In this document: positions 1 to 9,762 of the stretch, one piece after another | Layout: each line of letters opens with the position of its first letter | Position numbering within the stretch: the first letter of the stretch is position 1 | Origin: Doryteuthis pealeii | Taxonomy: Eukaryota; Mollusca; Cephalopoda; Myopsida; Loliginidae | Assembly (NCBI GenBank): GCA_023376005.1 | Contig: CM042152.1 | Location: 87,696,183-87,760,182 of the forward strand | Direction: 5' to 3' | DNA length: 64,000 bases | Notes under the pieces: generated by a model | Seen by the model: the letters and a program-made list of their open reading frames with translations, nothing else | Told to the model about the DNA's origin: nothing | The model's database searches: none | Position numbers and translations under genes: made by a program

Positions 1-204
1 ACTCATCATAAACAAGCATGTTTGAAATATTCCTGAGGGGTAGAGGGCTTGCCTAAAGTACAGCAGTATTCTTCACAGCATATGACAAAGGTAAATGACA
101 TTGTTTTGAAGGAATTAAAAAGCAATCAACAAATATCCAGAAACAACATTTGCATATTTAAAATTAAGTTGAATTTCATAAATATATATATATATATATA
201 TATA

Positions 205-457
205 TAATATTGTAAAAATTGAAAAAACACAAGTTTCATAAAAAAAATAATGTTTATTACGCCTACACTGCAGTATTTTGGTCTGTTTAGATAGACTTTC
301 ATTAGGGCTTTTGTTGGTTTAAGGAAAAAATAAATTATTACTGAAAACAAAAAGTCCCTGATGAAGGTCAATCTAAACAGACTGAAACACTGTAGTGTAG
401 ACGTAATAAACATTATTTGTTTATGAAACTTGTGTTTTTTCAATTTTTACAATATTA
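205..457. repeat. Family A foldback repeat, copy 1
   Basis: Two arms of about 107 bp (about 205-313 and 350-457) are inverted copies with a roughly 36-bp loop. The right arm is followed by a short end sequence (TGTCAGATTCACTTCC-like, about 462-480) that recurs at the ends of other foldbacks here (25743, 31591, and inverted at 6260 and 52665). (AT)n tracts lie on both sides. Inverted end copies with a hammerhead-like core suggest a Penelope-like element or a derivative; that class is inferred, since no protein remains. Confidence 0.75.
358..403 (+). ncRNA. Hammerhead-like ribozyme motif in family A
   Basis: CTGATGA (358-364) is followed by one extra A, then a 4-bp helix II (GGTC 366-369 with GACT 380-383), GAAA (384-387), a helix III of ACAC/GTGT around TGTA (387-398) and A399 as the nucleotide before the predicted cleavage (triplet GUA). 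Helix I is weak here: GTC/GAC with one bulged C. The left arm carries a mutated copy in the opposite orientation. The core departs from the consensus by one nucleotide between A9 and helix II, so activity is uncertain. Confidence 0.5.
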
Positions 458-486
458 CATACTGTCAGATTCACTTCCTTTTTTTC

Positions 487-489
<3 letters not shown>

Positions 490-537
<48 letters not shown>

Positions 538-558
538 TTATTCATTCATTCATTCATT
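490..558. repeat. (AT)n then (ATTC)n microsatellites
   Basis: A TA dinucleotide run of about 42 bp is followed by TTTATTCATTCATTCATTC. It abuts the outer end of family A copy 1. Confidence 0.9.
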
Positions 559-596
559 TTAGTGTACAATATATTTAAGGTGCAATTGTGCTTCTT

Positions 597-700
597 GCAT
601 ATGTGATTTTCAAACCAAGTGCACCACTGACTTCATGTTTTCCCTACCCTAACTTGGATATACATGCTCTATCAATGACATTGAGAATTCTTTACTTATA
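597..700 (-). repeat. Family G repeat, copy 1
   Basis: About 100 bp match, inverted, the segment at 2944-3040 (shared CCCTACCCTAAC, ATGCTCTAT and GACATTGA-type blocks). A diverged relative lies at 9420-9490. The class is unknown. Confidence 0.6.
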
Positions 701-731
701 AATATAGCAAACTATATCATAATACATATAT

Positions 732-997
732 GGAGGCGCATAGTCTAATGGTTAGAGTCATAGGAAATGGACTCGTTGACCCAAGTTCAATTTCTTGACG
801 AAGCTGTTTGCATTTCACATGGCGCTAATACCCTTGGGAAAGGTATCAATCCAATTCTCCCTCCAGCTATGGATAAATAGAAGGGCAGACTGGGCTCTTT
901 AACCATGGCTAGGTAACCAGTCTAGGAGATGGCAAACTCTGCTTAAGAAATTGACCTTGTGTCACATCCTGCTCGTGTGGAGGGGTTGGTAAATATA
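732..997 (+). mobile_element. tRNA-derived SINE, family C, copy 1
   Basis: A tRNA-like head has an A-box-like TAGTCTAATGGTTAGAG and a B-box-like AAGTTCAATTTC. A body follows with the conserved ACCCTTGGGAAAGGTAT and CCAGCTATGGATAAATAG blocks, and the tail is GGTTGGTAAATATATA. A perfect 19-bp duplication (TATATCATAATACATATAT, 713-731 and 998-1016) brackets it, showing LINE-type retrotransposition. The body lacks a short block found in the copy at 18252. Confidence 0.9.
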
Positions 998-1189
998 TAT
1001 ATCATAATACATATATCAACCTCATTATAATCTGCTGTCTATTCTGTGAGAAATGTTATTTTATTAAGATTGAATTATTTAAAATTCAAAACAAATCATC
1101 AAACTGATTTTAGTTTAATTTCTTTGGCTTATATAATGCCCAAAACCTTCTTGTAGAAGAACAATAGTGGACTCCCTCACCCACCACCA

Positions 1190-1391
1190 TTATAAAAGAG
1201 CTAGATAGTACCACTACTGTTGAGATGTCTCCTTCATTTTTAGAATAAGGGAACTCATTTTTATCTCATAGAGTTCAATGTTCCCTGCTGCCTTCTCTAG
1301 GCTATGTAACAAGGATTTGGCTTGTGCAGGTGTATTTGCAAGAAGTGTCAGATCATCTGCATAGTCGATATCCATAATAGTCTGTGTGGGA
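1190..1391 (-). pseudogene. LINE reverse transcriptase fragment with motif C
   Basis: The minus strand translates to DYADDLTLLANTPAQAKSLL followed by HSLEKAAGNIELYE. YADD is the catalytic reverse-transcriptase motif C, and the flanking residues match RTE/L2-type LINE polymerases. Sequence after the E-rich segment is degraded. A solo LTR starts just beyond the upstream end (1402), so the rest of the domain is missing or was separated. This is a remnant without function. The subclade is inferred from memory of the motif context, and the fragment at 3400 may come from the same family. Confidence 0.75.
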
Positions 1392-1401
1392 TATCTAACA
1401 A

Positions 1402-1853
1402 TGTTGTATACTCTCTTTCCTTACTTTCTTCTATTCTTCTTCCAGCATCTCTTCTAGCGTGTGGACTTCGTGACTGGTCTTCCATTGGGGATTTCTCTTT
1501 ATCAGAAGCCCTGTGTCATTGGTCGTTTTTAGATAATAACACAAGACTTCGATTTGACTTAGATCATATTTTATTCTGAAATCCCCACCAGACTACCAGC
1601 GCAGATTGAGTCGGCCGCGTGCATAACACAACTGACCACCGTCGTGGTTTTTGCCGATCTGACTAAAAATCTCTTTCTAATCTAAACCGGAAGAGGGTCT
1701 TCTCCACTTATTCTCACGGTATCCACCGGAAGGATCAGGATGAGGTCAAGCCTTGTCATTCAATCCTTCAAGGCCACCAGCTGAACTTATAACAGCCATT
1801 TTGGTTTCTACACTACTGTACATAAGTATTAGGAATCTAATAATTATGTAACA
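1402..1853 (-). mobile_element. Solo LTR, diverged subfamily
   Basis: On the minus strand it starts TGTTACATAATTATTAG and ends ACAACA. It is flanked by a 4-bp duplication ACAA (1398-1401 and 1854-1857). Blocks such as CAGAAGCCCTGTGTCATTG, AAGACTTCGATTTGA and GGATGAGGTCAAGCCTTGTC align with the LTRs at 47162, 54943 and 59001, so it belongs to the same superfamily at lower identity. No internal region is present. Confidence 0.8.
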
Positions 1854-2182
1854 ACAACAGCCAGTGAGATAATCAAAATGATGTTTGTTTCTCTTTAGAC
1901 AAATGCCACAAGTGAATTAAACCATTAGTCATAACATTCCCTCTCTGCATTTATTCTTTTTTTGTATGTTTTAGTTAGTTCAACCTGGACTTTCTTAAGG
2001 TTGTGTATATTGGTGTTAGTTGGGTATGTTTTATTACATCTGCCATAAAATCCGCACCACCAAAAAAAATCAACAAGTATAAGTTTCAGTCAGAACATAG
2101 TTTATTTTACTAAACATTAATATTTAAAAACTATATCTTCAACTTGCTACAATTTACCCACCTACTATATATCTTTAGTCAT

Positions 2183-2420
2183 CCCCTCCCCCAACAAATA
2201 AGAAAATGGTGACTTATGGCCCACTACCAATATATAATCTTAAGGACTAAAAAACTGAAGATAATGACTGAAACTTTCCCTTATCTAGATGGTTAATGTA
2301 AATATATTTTCTCGCTATATTTCTTTAACTTTTCCCTCCCCCAACCAAGAGAATAGTGATTCATGGTCAATTGCCAATATATAATTCTGGGAACAAAAAA
2401 TGAAGAAAATTACTGTAAAT
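2183..2420 (+). repeat. Diverged direct repeat pair
   Basis: 2183-2280 and 2331-2420 share CCTCCCCCAAC, GTGA-TTATGG-C and CCAATATATAAT blocks in the same order. The origin is unknown. I see nothing else supportable between 1858 and 2943, which is AT-rich. Confidence 0.5.
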
Positions 2421-2943
2421 GTTTTAAATTTCTATTGATCAAAAAAATGTTGCATTTATCCTTTAATATGGGAATCCAGATTTCAATTTACTCTTAATCT
2501 CTTTTTCTTTTTTAAATTCAATCATCTCCCTAATAATGAGTTACTCACGAAATGACTTAAAGAAACTCTTCAAGATATGGGAACGAAAAAAGACAATTTG
2601 AGGGTCATCAGCTTTTGAATAAGGAAAATGAAATTATTAATAAATAAATACAAATAGAATTTTCTTTTCTTGTAAAGAGACGATAAAATCTGTTAGAAAT
2701 GTCCTAGATTTTTAAAAGATTTGATTTCCTTTTCTGGTCATGCTCATCTGATGAAAATCAAATTTCCTATCAAGAGAAACTTTACAGAAATTACAAAATA
2801 TATGTCAGTTATAGAAGAGATTTGTACATAAACGAATTTATATATATTTCAAGATCTATATAAATATTTGTGGGTATATGTGTGCATATGAATATGTTGA
2901 TATATATATATTAATATAGATAATATAGGTGCTATATCTATAA

Positions 2944-3071
2944 GTAAACAATGTTCAATATCATGAATAGAGCATTTGTATCTAGGTTAGGGTAAGGTAG
3001 GGTGGACATGGAGTCAATGGTGCTTGGTTATTGACAGTTTCTCACCTATAAAAGGTGAGAGACTGTCAACT
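2944..3071 (+). repeat. Family G repeat, copy 2, with terminal hairpin
   Basis: This is the inverse of the copy at 597-700. It ends in a near-perfect palindrome of about 40 bp (3032-3071) centred on CTCACCTATAAAAGGTGAG. A diverged relative at 8131-8215 keeps GTCAGTTTCTCACCTAT. Confidence 0.6.
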
Positions 3072-3396
3072 GTATTGTTTAATTTTTACTTAAATTTTAT
3101 TAAGTGAAACTAATGTATTTTTGTTCAGCCAAAGTAATACTCCATCCCACCTCTATTACCTTAATTTTTCTTTGACAGTTTTAGGTGAGCACATGGTTTA
3201 TTTTTTCAAAAGATTTAATTGAGAAGTAAAAGAGCTATTATTTTTTAATAATTTGTGTATGAGAAACATAAGCTAAAGAATCATATATTATTAAATTTTA
3301 CATTTTCAGTTAGAATTTTGAGCTCTATTGTTTAATTTTTACTTAAATTTTATCAAGTGGAACTAACGTCGTATTTTGTTCAGCCAAAGCAATACC
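3070..3396 (+). repeat. 73-bp direct repeat pair
   Basis: 3070-3142 and 3322-3396 are close copies (shared TATTGTTTAATTTTTACTTA and TTGTTCAGCCAAAG blocks), separated by about 180 bp of AT-rich DNA. The copies may be flanking remains of an older insertion. Confidence 0.7.
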
Positions 3397-3399
3397 CTG

Positions 3400-3790
3400 A
3401 TAGCATATTTTCTTTTTCTTCAACAATCCAATGATATACTATTTAGGCTCTGCAATGCAGTATACAAAATAGATAAATGGACAAAAGGTTTCATCCTCCC
3501 ATTTCCCCAAAAAGGCGACCTCAGAATCGCTAAGAACTATAGAGTTATAACTCTTACTGCTATAGCTGCTAAGATATATAATGCCCTCCTTAATCATATC
3601 AAACCCGAAATAGAGAAAATCCTTAGGAAAAACCAAAACTGATTCCGCAGAAATCGATCCACAACCTCTCAGATCCTGACTATTCATTGAATCACAGGAG
3701 GGGCTTGAGCTAAGAATCTTGAGGCAATGCTGTTATTTGTAGATTTCTCCAAGGCATTTGATTCCATACACAGAGGGTAAATGGAGCAAA
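3400..3790 (+). pseudogene. LINE reverse transcriptase fragment (RTE-like)
   Basis: The reading frame shows PFPQKGDLRIAKNYRVITLT, then AAKIYNALLNHIKPEIEKIL and RKNQN, a stop, then FRRNRSTTSQILTIH and, further on, AMLLFVDFSKAFDSIHRGK. NYR-ITLT-IAAKIYNALL is typical of the finger region of RTE-type LINE polymerases, and FVDFSKAFDSI is motif A with its catalytic aspartate. At least three in-frame stops (after NQN, after the IH segment and within GGA) disable it. Downstream motifs B and C are absent. The neighbouring minus-strand motif C piece at 1190-1391 could be the same family. Confidence 0.85.
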
Positions 3791-3952
3791 GCATTGGTGC
3801 TCATTTGCATAAATATATGTATACATCTATTTCTGCACTTATATTTCCTTATATTTGATGTATATTTTACGTTAATAAATATCTATATTTCTTTATATAC
3901 ACATACCAATATGAAATACATACACACACGGCCAAAATTATACAAAAACCCT

Positions 3953-4386
3953 GTAAGAAATGGTTCAAAGTTATACATACTTTGATATACAAAACTCCGA
4001 TGAAGGTTAACAGACAAAACATTTAATATAATACAGCACATGGATATAAAGAGATACAAAGTACATAGGTAAAAGGGTACATAAACAAGGAGTACATAAA
4101 TAAAGATGAAGACACATTCATGAATGGTACAAGATATACAAAAAGTGCAGGCATGAGACTAAGGATAGTCCATGCTGTAAATAACTTACAGTAATGTAAG
4201 GGGGCGGAGCCCCAACGAGAGGGGTTAGATAAAATCTACCCCATGTGGCTCGTAGTTGCTGGAACAGGAAAAGAGCCGAAAGGGTTTGAACCCAGCGCTT
4301 AAATACTATAGCCCCCCTAGCGGGCACCAGCAAACTGAACCAGGCAGACAACTCTCCCAGGCAAATACGAAACTAACGCTACAGCC
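3953..4386 (+). repeat. Family B dispersed element, copy 1
   Basis: It aligns over its length with 63260-63653, which has sharp insertion boundaries. Shared blocks include CTCCGA-(T/C)(G/A)AAGG, ATACAGCACATGGATA, CATGAGACTAAG, ATAGTCCATGCTGTA, GCCCCAACGAGA and GCAAATACGAAACTAACGC. There is no coding potential. The early CCGATGA-AGGT-hairpin-AAAAC pattern resembles a decayed version of the hairpin motif in family A. Confidence 0.75.
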
Positions 4387-5037
4387 CTATCAGAATAAAT
4401 AGAGCAGGTAAAATTGCTGAAATTGTTTCAAATTGTTTTAGCTGCCTAGAAACTGAACAAAATGCAAACCTTTTCTAATGACGTCATGTGAAACCCTCAT
4501 ATCTATAATGACTAAGAAAAAAAAAAAAGAATTCAAGAAAAAGGTCCAAAGAATAAACGACAAAAAAAGGTATGAGAAAAGATCAATAACCACAAGTGAC
4601 GAATGGCTCAGAATCTATCAAAATATTGAATAGACCTTTATAAATGTGAAATGTGAATGCAACGCAACAGTTAACGAAAAATGGTGGCTTAATAAAAAGG
4701 GAAAAGAAAATAGACACCAATAAATGAAATTATTCCTTCACTTTTTGGCTCATTCTACACACACACACACACTCACATGATATCACATCTCATCTGTCTT
4801 TTTACCAGTCTATTGCACGACTTGAGCTTTTCTTGAGTTCATTAAGACATAGGAAGTAATAGACCTTACACTACCATCCTGGCCCATGAAATTTTGATAG
4901 CTGGTTTGAATTATCCTACCCAAGACAAGCTGTCTTATTTTCCCTATAGCTGAGTATAGAAAAGATAGGCTCATGCCTTTTTGAGGATATTACTTTAAAT
5001 GAATGCAAACAGCCTTAGTAGAATTTCAAAATACATT

Positions 5038-5040
<3 letters not shown>
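4387..5040. other. AT-rich stretch, no recognised gene
   Basis: This holds a short purine-rich run near 4510-4600 and a (CA)n run at about 4757-4772. I recognise nothing else. Confidence 0.6.

Positions 5041-5078
<38 letters not shown>
5041..5078. repeat. (TA)n microsatellite
   Basis: A pure TA run lies directly upstream of the SINE at 5079. Confidence 0.95.
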
Positions 5079-5081
<3 letters not shown>

Positions 5082-5322
5082 GGTTAGCTTAGCTCAGTCG
5101 CCTTGAAATTGTAAGGTTTTGGATTCAATACTGGTCCTCGCCAACTCAACATGAGTAGCACAGCATGGGTAATCTGATCTGTGTGGTTAATTGGGGAGCT
5201 GATGATAGGTTTGGCACTTCATCTCAGCAAAAAAATCTCCTTAGTCTCACACTAGTGGAAAGGAGATAGAATCTCTTACTGTCCAGGTGATACTGACAAT
5301 AGGCCACTCCGCTGACTTCATA
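5079..5322 (+). mobile_element. tRNA-derived SINE, family E, copy 1
   Basis: The head has an A-box-like TTAGCTCAGTCG and a B-box-like GGATTCAATACTGGTCC. The body follows with CTCGCCAACTCA, GAGTAGCACAG, GGAGCTGATGAT and AAGGAGATAGAAT. The 3' end (GACAATAGGCCACTCCGCTGAC) runs into a TA microsatellite at 5321-5342, as for other E copies. It is diverged from the best copy at 17119. Confidence 0.8.
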
Positions 5323-5782
5323 TATATATATATATATATATACACAGTGAAACCTCAGTTCTCGAATGACTCTGAAGTCAAACAATTCAAAATTTGAACA
5401 AAAAAATTGAGTAAAAAATGCCTCAGTCGGTAAACAAATTTTTGGAATTTGAATGGCTGCTGAGGCAAACCGAAGACAACCAAACAGCTGGTCAAATCTA
5501 CCCAAGCAGCATCAGTTAGTGTCAGTCCCTATCTTGAACAAATATTGAGTAACATTGTACAGACTCTTAGTTAATGAGAAGAGGAAAAGCAACTGTAGGG
5601 AAAGAAGAATCAACTGAGCTCAAGAGACAGAGAAGGGGAAAAACCCAAAGGACAATTACAAAGTCATCTTATAGAGGGGGACAGCTTTTCAAAGTAATAA
5701 GCCTTCTCCTTTCTACCCCTCCACATATGCCATCACATCACAGCCAAAAAGGTATGTAAAAAGGATAAAGAATTAGTATTAT

Positions 5783-5962
5783 TTGTATTATTCGGACTAT
5801 TGTCCTCATCTTCATTGTTATCTGTACAACGTTTCCCGAGTTCAAAAAGAAGGTTCCCAAGTCCGACAAGAAATACCTGAAGAAGGCCGGAGGGCACATC
5901 AGTCGAAATGTTGTACAGATAAGAATGAAGATGAGGACAATAGTCTGAATAATACAAATAAT
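5783..5962. repeat. Family J foldback repeat, copy 1
   Basis: Arms of about 50 bp (about 5783-5835 and 5905-5962) are inverted copies of each other, with CTGAAGAAGGCC and GTCGAAATGTTGTAC near the start of the right arm. The middle segment (CCCGAGTT-AAAAAGAAGGTTC and similar) recurs at 50200-50260. Related inverted arms lie at 49820-49945 and 50150-50335. The CTGAAGA-hairpin-GAAA pattern is present, but no local helix III can form. Confidence 0.75.
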
Positions 5963-6257
5963 ACTCATCAAGCCTCATCTCAAAAATTCAGTGAAGATAA
6001 AGAATTACATTAAATATTACTTTTATTATGCTTTTCTCTTTTGTATTTACATTTTTATGTGTTATCTGTTTAAATACACATCTTTCCATATTATATATAA
6101 CTGAAGGCACATAAATAGACATTTACCTGATAGTCAAGAAAGCATAAATCCACTTTACACTATTTCTTATGGGAAATATTGTTTCAGTTTTCAAACACAA
6201 TGTTGGAACCAATCATCTTCGAGAACCAGGTGTGTATATATATATATATATATATAT

Positions 6258-6420
6258 GGGAGTAAAATATGGAAATGAATCTGACAATATATAGAAATTA
6301 GAAAACAAAGTGTTACAAAAAACGTTTTGGTTTATATAAAACCTTCCTCAGGACAATATAATAGAAAAGAAAAATAATTTTCTTTTTATCAAAATGTGAT
6401 GGATGTTTTTAAATGACTTG
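6258..6420 (-). repeat. Family A-related end fragment
   Basis: It aligns with 25170-25340 (shared TATATAGAAAT, AGAACAATATGATA-AAAAG-type and GTGATGGATGTTT blocks). On the minus strand near 6340-6362 it reads CTGAGGA, an extra A, a GGTTT/AAACC hairpin, then AAAAC, a decayed form of the hammerhead-like core. A (TA)n tract (6235-6257) and a TGTCAGATTCATTTCC end sit at its outer edge. Confidence 0.6.
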
Positions 6421-6435
6421 ACTTGGAAATGTGTA

Positions 6436-6700
6436 TGGAGAAAGACTCCAATGATGGAGGAGCTCACACACAAACTTTTGGATGCTAAATACTTCTGCAA
6501 ACTGGATGCTAAGAATGGATACTGGTCAATCAAGCTCAAACCGGAATCACAGCTACTGACCACTTTCAACTCTCCTTTTGGAAGGTATTGCTTCCAGAGA
6601 ATGCCTTTTGGTCTGTTCATGTCCCAGGATGTATTCCAGCAGAAAATGGACTTGATTCTGGATAAATGCCCTGCTATTACTCCCAGGTCCACTTTGACCT
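6436..6700 (+). pseudogene. Ty3/gypsy reverse transcriptase fragment
   Basis: The frame reads MEELTHKLLDAKYFCKLDAK, then NGYWSIKL, QLLTTFNSPFGRYCFQRMPF, then GLFMSQDVFQQKMD. FCKLDAKNGYWSIKL is gypsy RT motif A with its catalytic aspartate, and TTFNSPFGRYCFQRMPFGL is the next conserved block. Similarity ends near DKCP, before the YxDD motif C, and no protease, RNase H or integrase lies next to it. It is an isolated piece of the polymerase, abutting the family A fragment upstream. Without motif C it cannot be functional. Confidence 0.9.
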
Positions 6701-6732
6701 GGAGTTGTAGTACTAGTTATAGATCTGTTTAG

Positions 6733-7198
6733 AAATTATTCATATTTAATCAAACTGAGTTGTAAAAAGAACTTTTAAGAAACAACTATACAAATAATGT
6801 AAATATGAATGCACACTACAATGAACATGATTCTCTAAAAGCTAGGCATAGAATAACCTGAGATGAGTTGGCATGCCCTTAAAATCAATCAATCAATTGA
6901 ATCAAAATTTATTAAAGAATAATTTTTGAAGAAGAAATTCCCTTTTTTGTTGGGCTGAGAACTTTTCATCAATCCTTATTTAATAAACACATACACATAG
7001 CGTGTCTTTTGAGTCTTTGCTATATAATTTTGTTTCCAAACTTCTCTTTTGAATAAGATGCATAAATATCAGAGAAAATGAAAATAAACTTACACAAAGT
7101 TTAAGTGAATTTGATAGATTCATTTCCAACTTACCAATATTTAAAAAAACTTTCTAGACGCTAATAGATTGAATATGGTGAGCAAATATTTTGATCAC

Positions 7199-7200
<2 letters not shown>
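6733..7200. other. No recognised feature
   Basis: AT-rich single-copy-looking sequence with no ORF that resembles a known family. Confidence 0.6.

Positions 7201-7242
<42 letters not shown>
7201..7242. repeat. (GA)n microsatellite
   Basis: An AG dinucleotide run with one interruption near its start. Confidence 0.95.
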
Positions 7243-7246
<4 letters not shown>

Positions 7247-7789
7247 TAAAAACAGAATTTACTCAACAAAGCCCTGCTATCTAAAAGATCTCTGAACATG
7301 GATAAAATAAAAAAATAAAATTGTGATCAGTCTTATAATATGCATACAACTGGAAAATATTTTGGGGGGGGGGTATAATTCAAAAGGTGTTCTAACTTTT
7401 ACATTCAAGAAAATGGGGATATGTTCCAAGCTAACATTTATATCACCAAAGATATCTAGAATGAATTTTATTTCGTTTATATTTTGAGGCTGATATTTCT
7501 ATCTCATATAGAAAATGTAAGATATACAAATATATATATATATATATGGTTGTGTGTTTTTGGTTGTGCATATGTTTATAATAATAATAAAACCAAATTT
7601 TGTAGCTGGCTGTTTTGCTCCTGACATTTTCAATGAAAGCTCTCCATACACAAAGAATGTTTGCCTCTCTTTTTGTGAAGTTTGATGGCGGATTCAGTGG
7701 AATAGAAATGGATTGGGATTGCATGTGCCATGTTCAGAACGAACCATAGTTTAGAAAAGCTTGATTTTTTATTTCATTTTATCTCCCTC

Positions 7790-7935
7790 AAAAGATGGAT
7801 TTGGCAGGTATCCAAGAAATTCACCTAACCTTAATCCTGCTGAGACTCTTGAAGCAATCATCAAGGAGCATCTTTGAAATGTCCCCTTGGACGTGCCCAA
7901 AGAACAGCAGCATGATCAACAATATCTGGGTTAAT
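7790..7935 (+). pseudogene. Transposase C-terminal fragment (Tc1/mariner superfamily)
   Basis: One frame reads FGRYPRNSPNLNPAETLEAI, then IKEHL, a stop, and NVPLDVPKE. The block N-SP-LNPAE resembles the region around the third catalytic residue of Tc1/mariner-type transposases (usually SPDLNP); here the aspartate position holds N. Only this tail is visible. The strand and superfamily follow from this one motif, so a more distant DDE family is possible. Confidence 0.5.
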
Positions 7936-8094
7936 GGCCATTTTTTTTTTCAGAAATTAAAAGGTAAACAACAAATGTTCAGAAACTTTCTTCACACAAT
8001 TAAACATAAGTTGGATTTTGTGAAGATTTTTGGTGGGAAATTAATTAAGATTAATTCATAGTATATTTGATTTGCTTGTAAGAAATTATTGATT

Positions 8095-8099
<5 letters not shown>

Positions 8100-8130
<31 letters not shown>
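8100..8130. repeat. (AT)n microsatellite
   Basis: A pure AT run, followed by a diverged family G fragment to about 8215 that contains GTCAGTTTCTCACCTAT. Confidence 0.9.
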
Positions 8131-8133
<3 letters not shown>

Positions 8134-8334
8134 AGGTTAGCATAGACAGAGCAATGATTATTGGTAACTGTCAGTTTCTCACCTATCCAATCACTAGACA
8201 AAGATTTTTGTCTGGTTCTGGGTTCTATATAAAAATGTTTGTCAGAACAAGTAATTCTTCCCACCTATATAACTATATATCTACAAGGATATTTGAAGCT
8301 AACTAATATATATATATATAAATGAATAAATAAA

Positions 8335-8504
8335 GTAAAAGTTAAGTCAGCATAGTGGTCGATAACTGGTATCCGCCAGACAGCAAGGGAGTCTATTCTC
8401 TTTTCTTTAGCTCTAGACCAGGGATAATTTTTTATTTCATCTTAAGTGGAGCTCGACATTTACCATCAGTTCCTCATTATACTATACAGACCCAAGCTGT
8501 GCTA

Positions 8505-8505
<1 letters not shown>
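8335..8505 (-). mobile_element. SINE family E fragment
   Basis: The inverted E body is recognisable by GGGAGTCTATTCTCTTTTC, AGCTCTAGACCAGGG and the reversed GAGCTGATGGTA block. It lacks the tRNA head and stops at an (AT)n run on its 5' side. Confidence 0.75.

Positions 8506-8562
<57 letters not shown>
8506..8562. repeat. (TA)n microsatellite
   Basis: A pure TA run of about 55 bp between a SINE E fragment and a family M repeat end. Confidence 0.95.
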
Positions 8563-8564
<2 letters not shown>

Positions 8565-8730
8565 GAATTAAACAAAAGACACATCTCTTGTTTAACAATT
8601 TTATTTTTGATCTTTTCAAGTTTTCTGGCCAACTTTTTAATGTTTGGGTGGAATTTGTGGATAAGTCCACCAAAGTTCAGTTCCCGAGTACTTTAGGCAC
8701 TTCGAAGTGCCATCCTCAGGGGTGATGTGT
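8563..8730 (-). repeat. Family M repeat end, copy 1
   Basis: It shares CTTTT-CAAG/CAGT-TTTCTGGC and TTTTTAATGTT blocks with 43480-43625. On the minus strand it shows CTGAGGA, one extra T, a perfect hairpin GGCACTTCGAAGTGCC, then TAAAG, the same layout as the hammerhead-like families but with position 12 changed. Confidence 0.6.
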
Positions 8731-9229
8731 TCCAGTTTTTTAAAAATTATATTAACGTGGAGTCTGAAAGGAGAAGAATTGATGAGAAAGGAGTTATAGG
8801 CATTTTAAAATGTGTGTACTGCATTGGAAATTATTTTTTTTAAGGATGGTTTGTATTGTTTTATGTATAAAGCTTCTTGTATTTGGAGTTTTTGTTTATT
8901 TTTTTCTTTGTACAGAATGTGTGTATTTTGCATTAGAATATTTCGGTAATTAGAGTGGGGGCATGAATGTAATTTTAGGTGTTGTGAAATAGACTTATTA
9001 TCTGTTAAATGGTTAGACGATGTGACAATGTGGTTATGGTGAATCCAAAGTATGTATTTTCTTTTTCTGGGAGACTGCAATCTCCTAGGGGACATTTAAA
9101 TCTGTATATTACATTGGTCTCATTAAGCCGACTTGTCTGGGGAGAGAAATTGACATCATAATGTGTTTTTAAAAATCACAAACTGCACTAAAACGAAACT
9201 CCTAAGACGAATAGATGTTATAATTTTTT
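8731..9229. other. No recognised gene; possible continuation of family M
   Basis: The sequence next to the family M end has T-rich low-complexity stretches and no recognisable protein. Confidence 0.5.
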
Positions 9230-9400
9230 TTTTTTTAAATACCCTGTCCAGTGGCAAAAACTGCTTGGTAGCACTGGGAGTGGCAGTCCTGCCTTAAGCT
9301 ACCAAAACGCTGTTATCACTCCTAGTTGGCGGCTGATGTGGGCAGGGTCTCACACATGCTATCACACATTGTATGATGAAAAATAAAATTTTAAAAAATA
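9230..9400. repeat. GC-richer unassigned segment
   Basis: This block (about 9240-9360) is clearly less AT-rich than its surroundings, with CCCTGTCCAGTGGC near one end and GTGGGCAGGGTCTC near the other, then an A-rich run into (AT)n. I see no second copy in the window and cannot name it. A SINE or retroelement tail is possible. Confidence 0.35.
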
Positions 9401-9489
9401 TATATATATCAGTTTGGTATATTTATAAATAATGTGCTCAATATCGGTGATAAAGCATATGTAGAGCTAAGTTAGGATACCGAAGACAC

Positions 9490-9719
9490 AAAATCAACTG
9501 ACCAAATTAGACTTGGTCTGATGATCGCATAAGTAAGTGGTATCCTGTTCTCATTCCGCTAACCATAGCTGGTGTAGGGGCATTAAGCTGTGTTAATTAT
9601 TATTCTATGTTACTGGTGCCCTTGAACTGTCTTAACCTAACTACCTTATCCACTAGGTCATGTGTCCAATTGGATAAAATCAACTGACCAAATTAGACTT
9701 GGTCTGATGATCGCATAAG
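9490..9719 (-). mobile_element. SINE-like family H between 44-bp direct repeats
   Basis: A 142-bp segment (9534-9675) is the inverse of 49980-50146 (shared CCAATTGGA, TAGTGGATAAGGTAGTTAG, ATGGTTAGCGGAATGAGAAC). It is bracketed by two perfect 44-bp copies starting AAAATCAACTGACC (9490-9533 and 9676-9719). The tRNA-like head has TAGTGGATAAGG and, in the other copy, GAGTTCAATATT. The flanks resemble two inverted pieces of family G. Confidence 0.75.
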
Positions 9720-9762
9720 CAAGAAATTGACAGCCAACAAGCACTGTCGACACTATCCTAAC

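Noticed and set aside
126..443. 105-codon ORF on the minus strand
   Set aside because: It lies across the family A foldback and an AT run; the protein is low-complexity (YIYIYIYI) and part is antisense to the hammerhead-like core.
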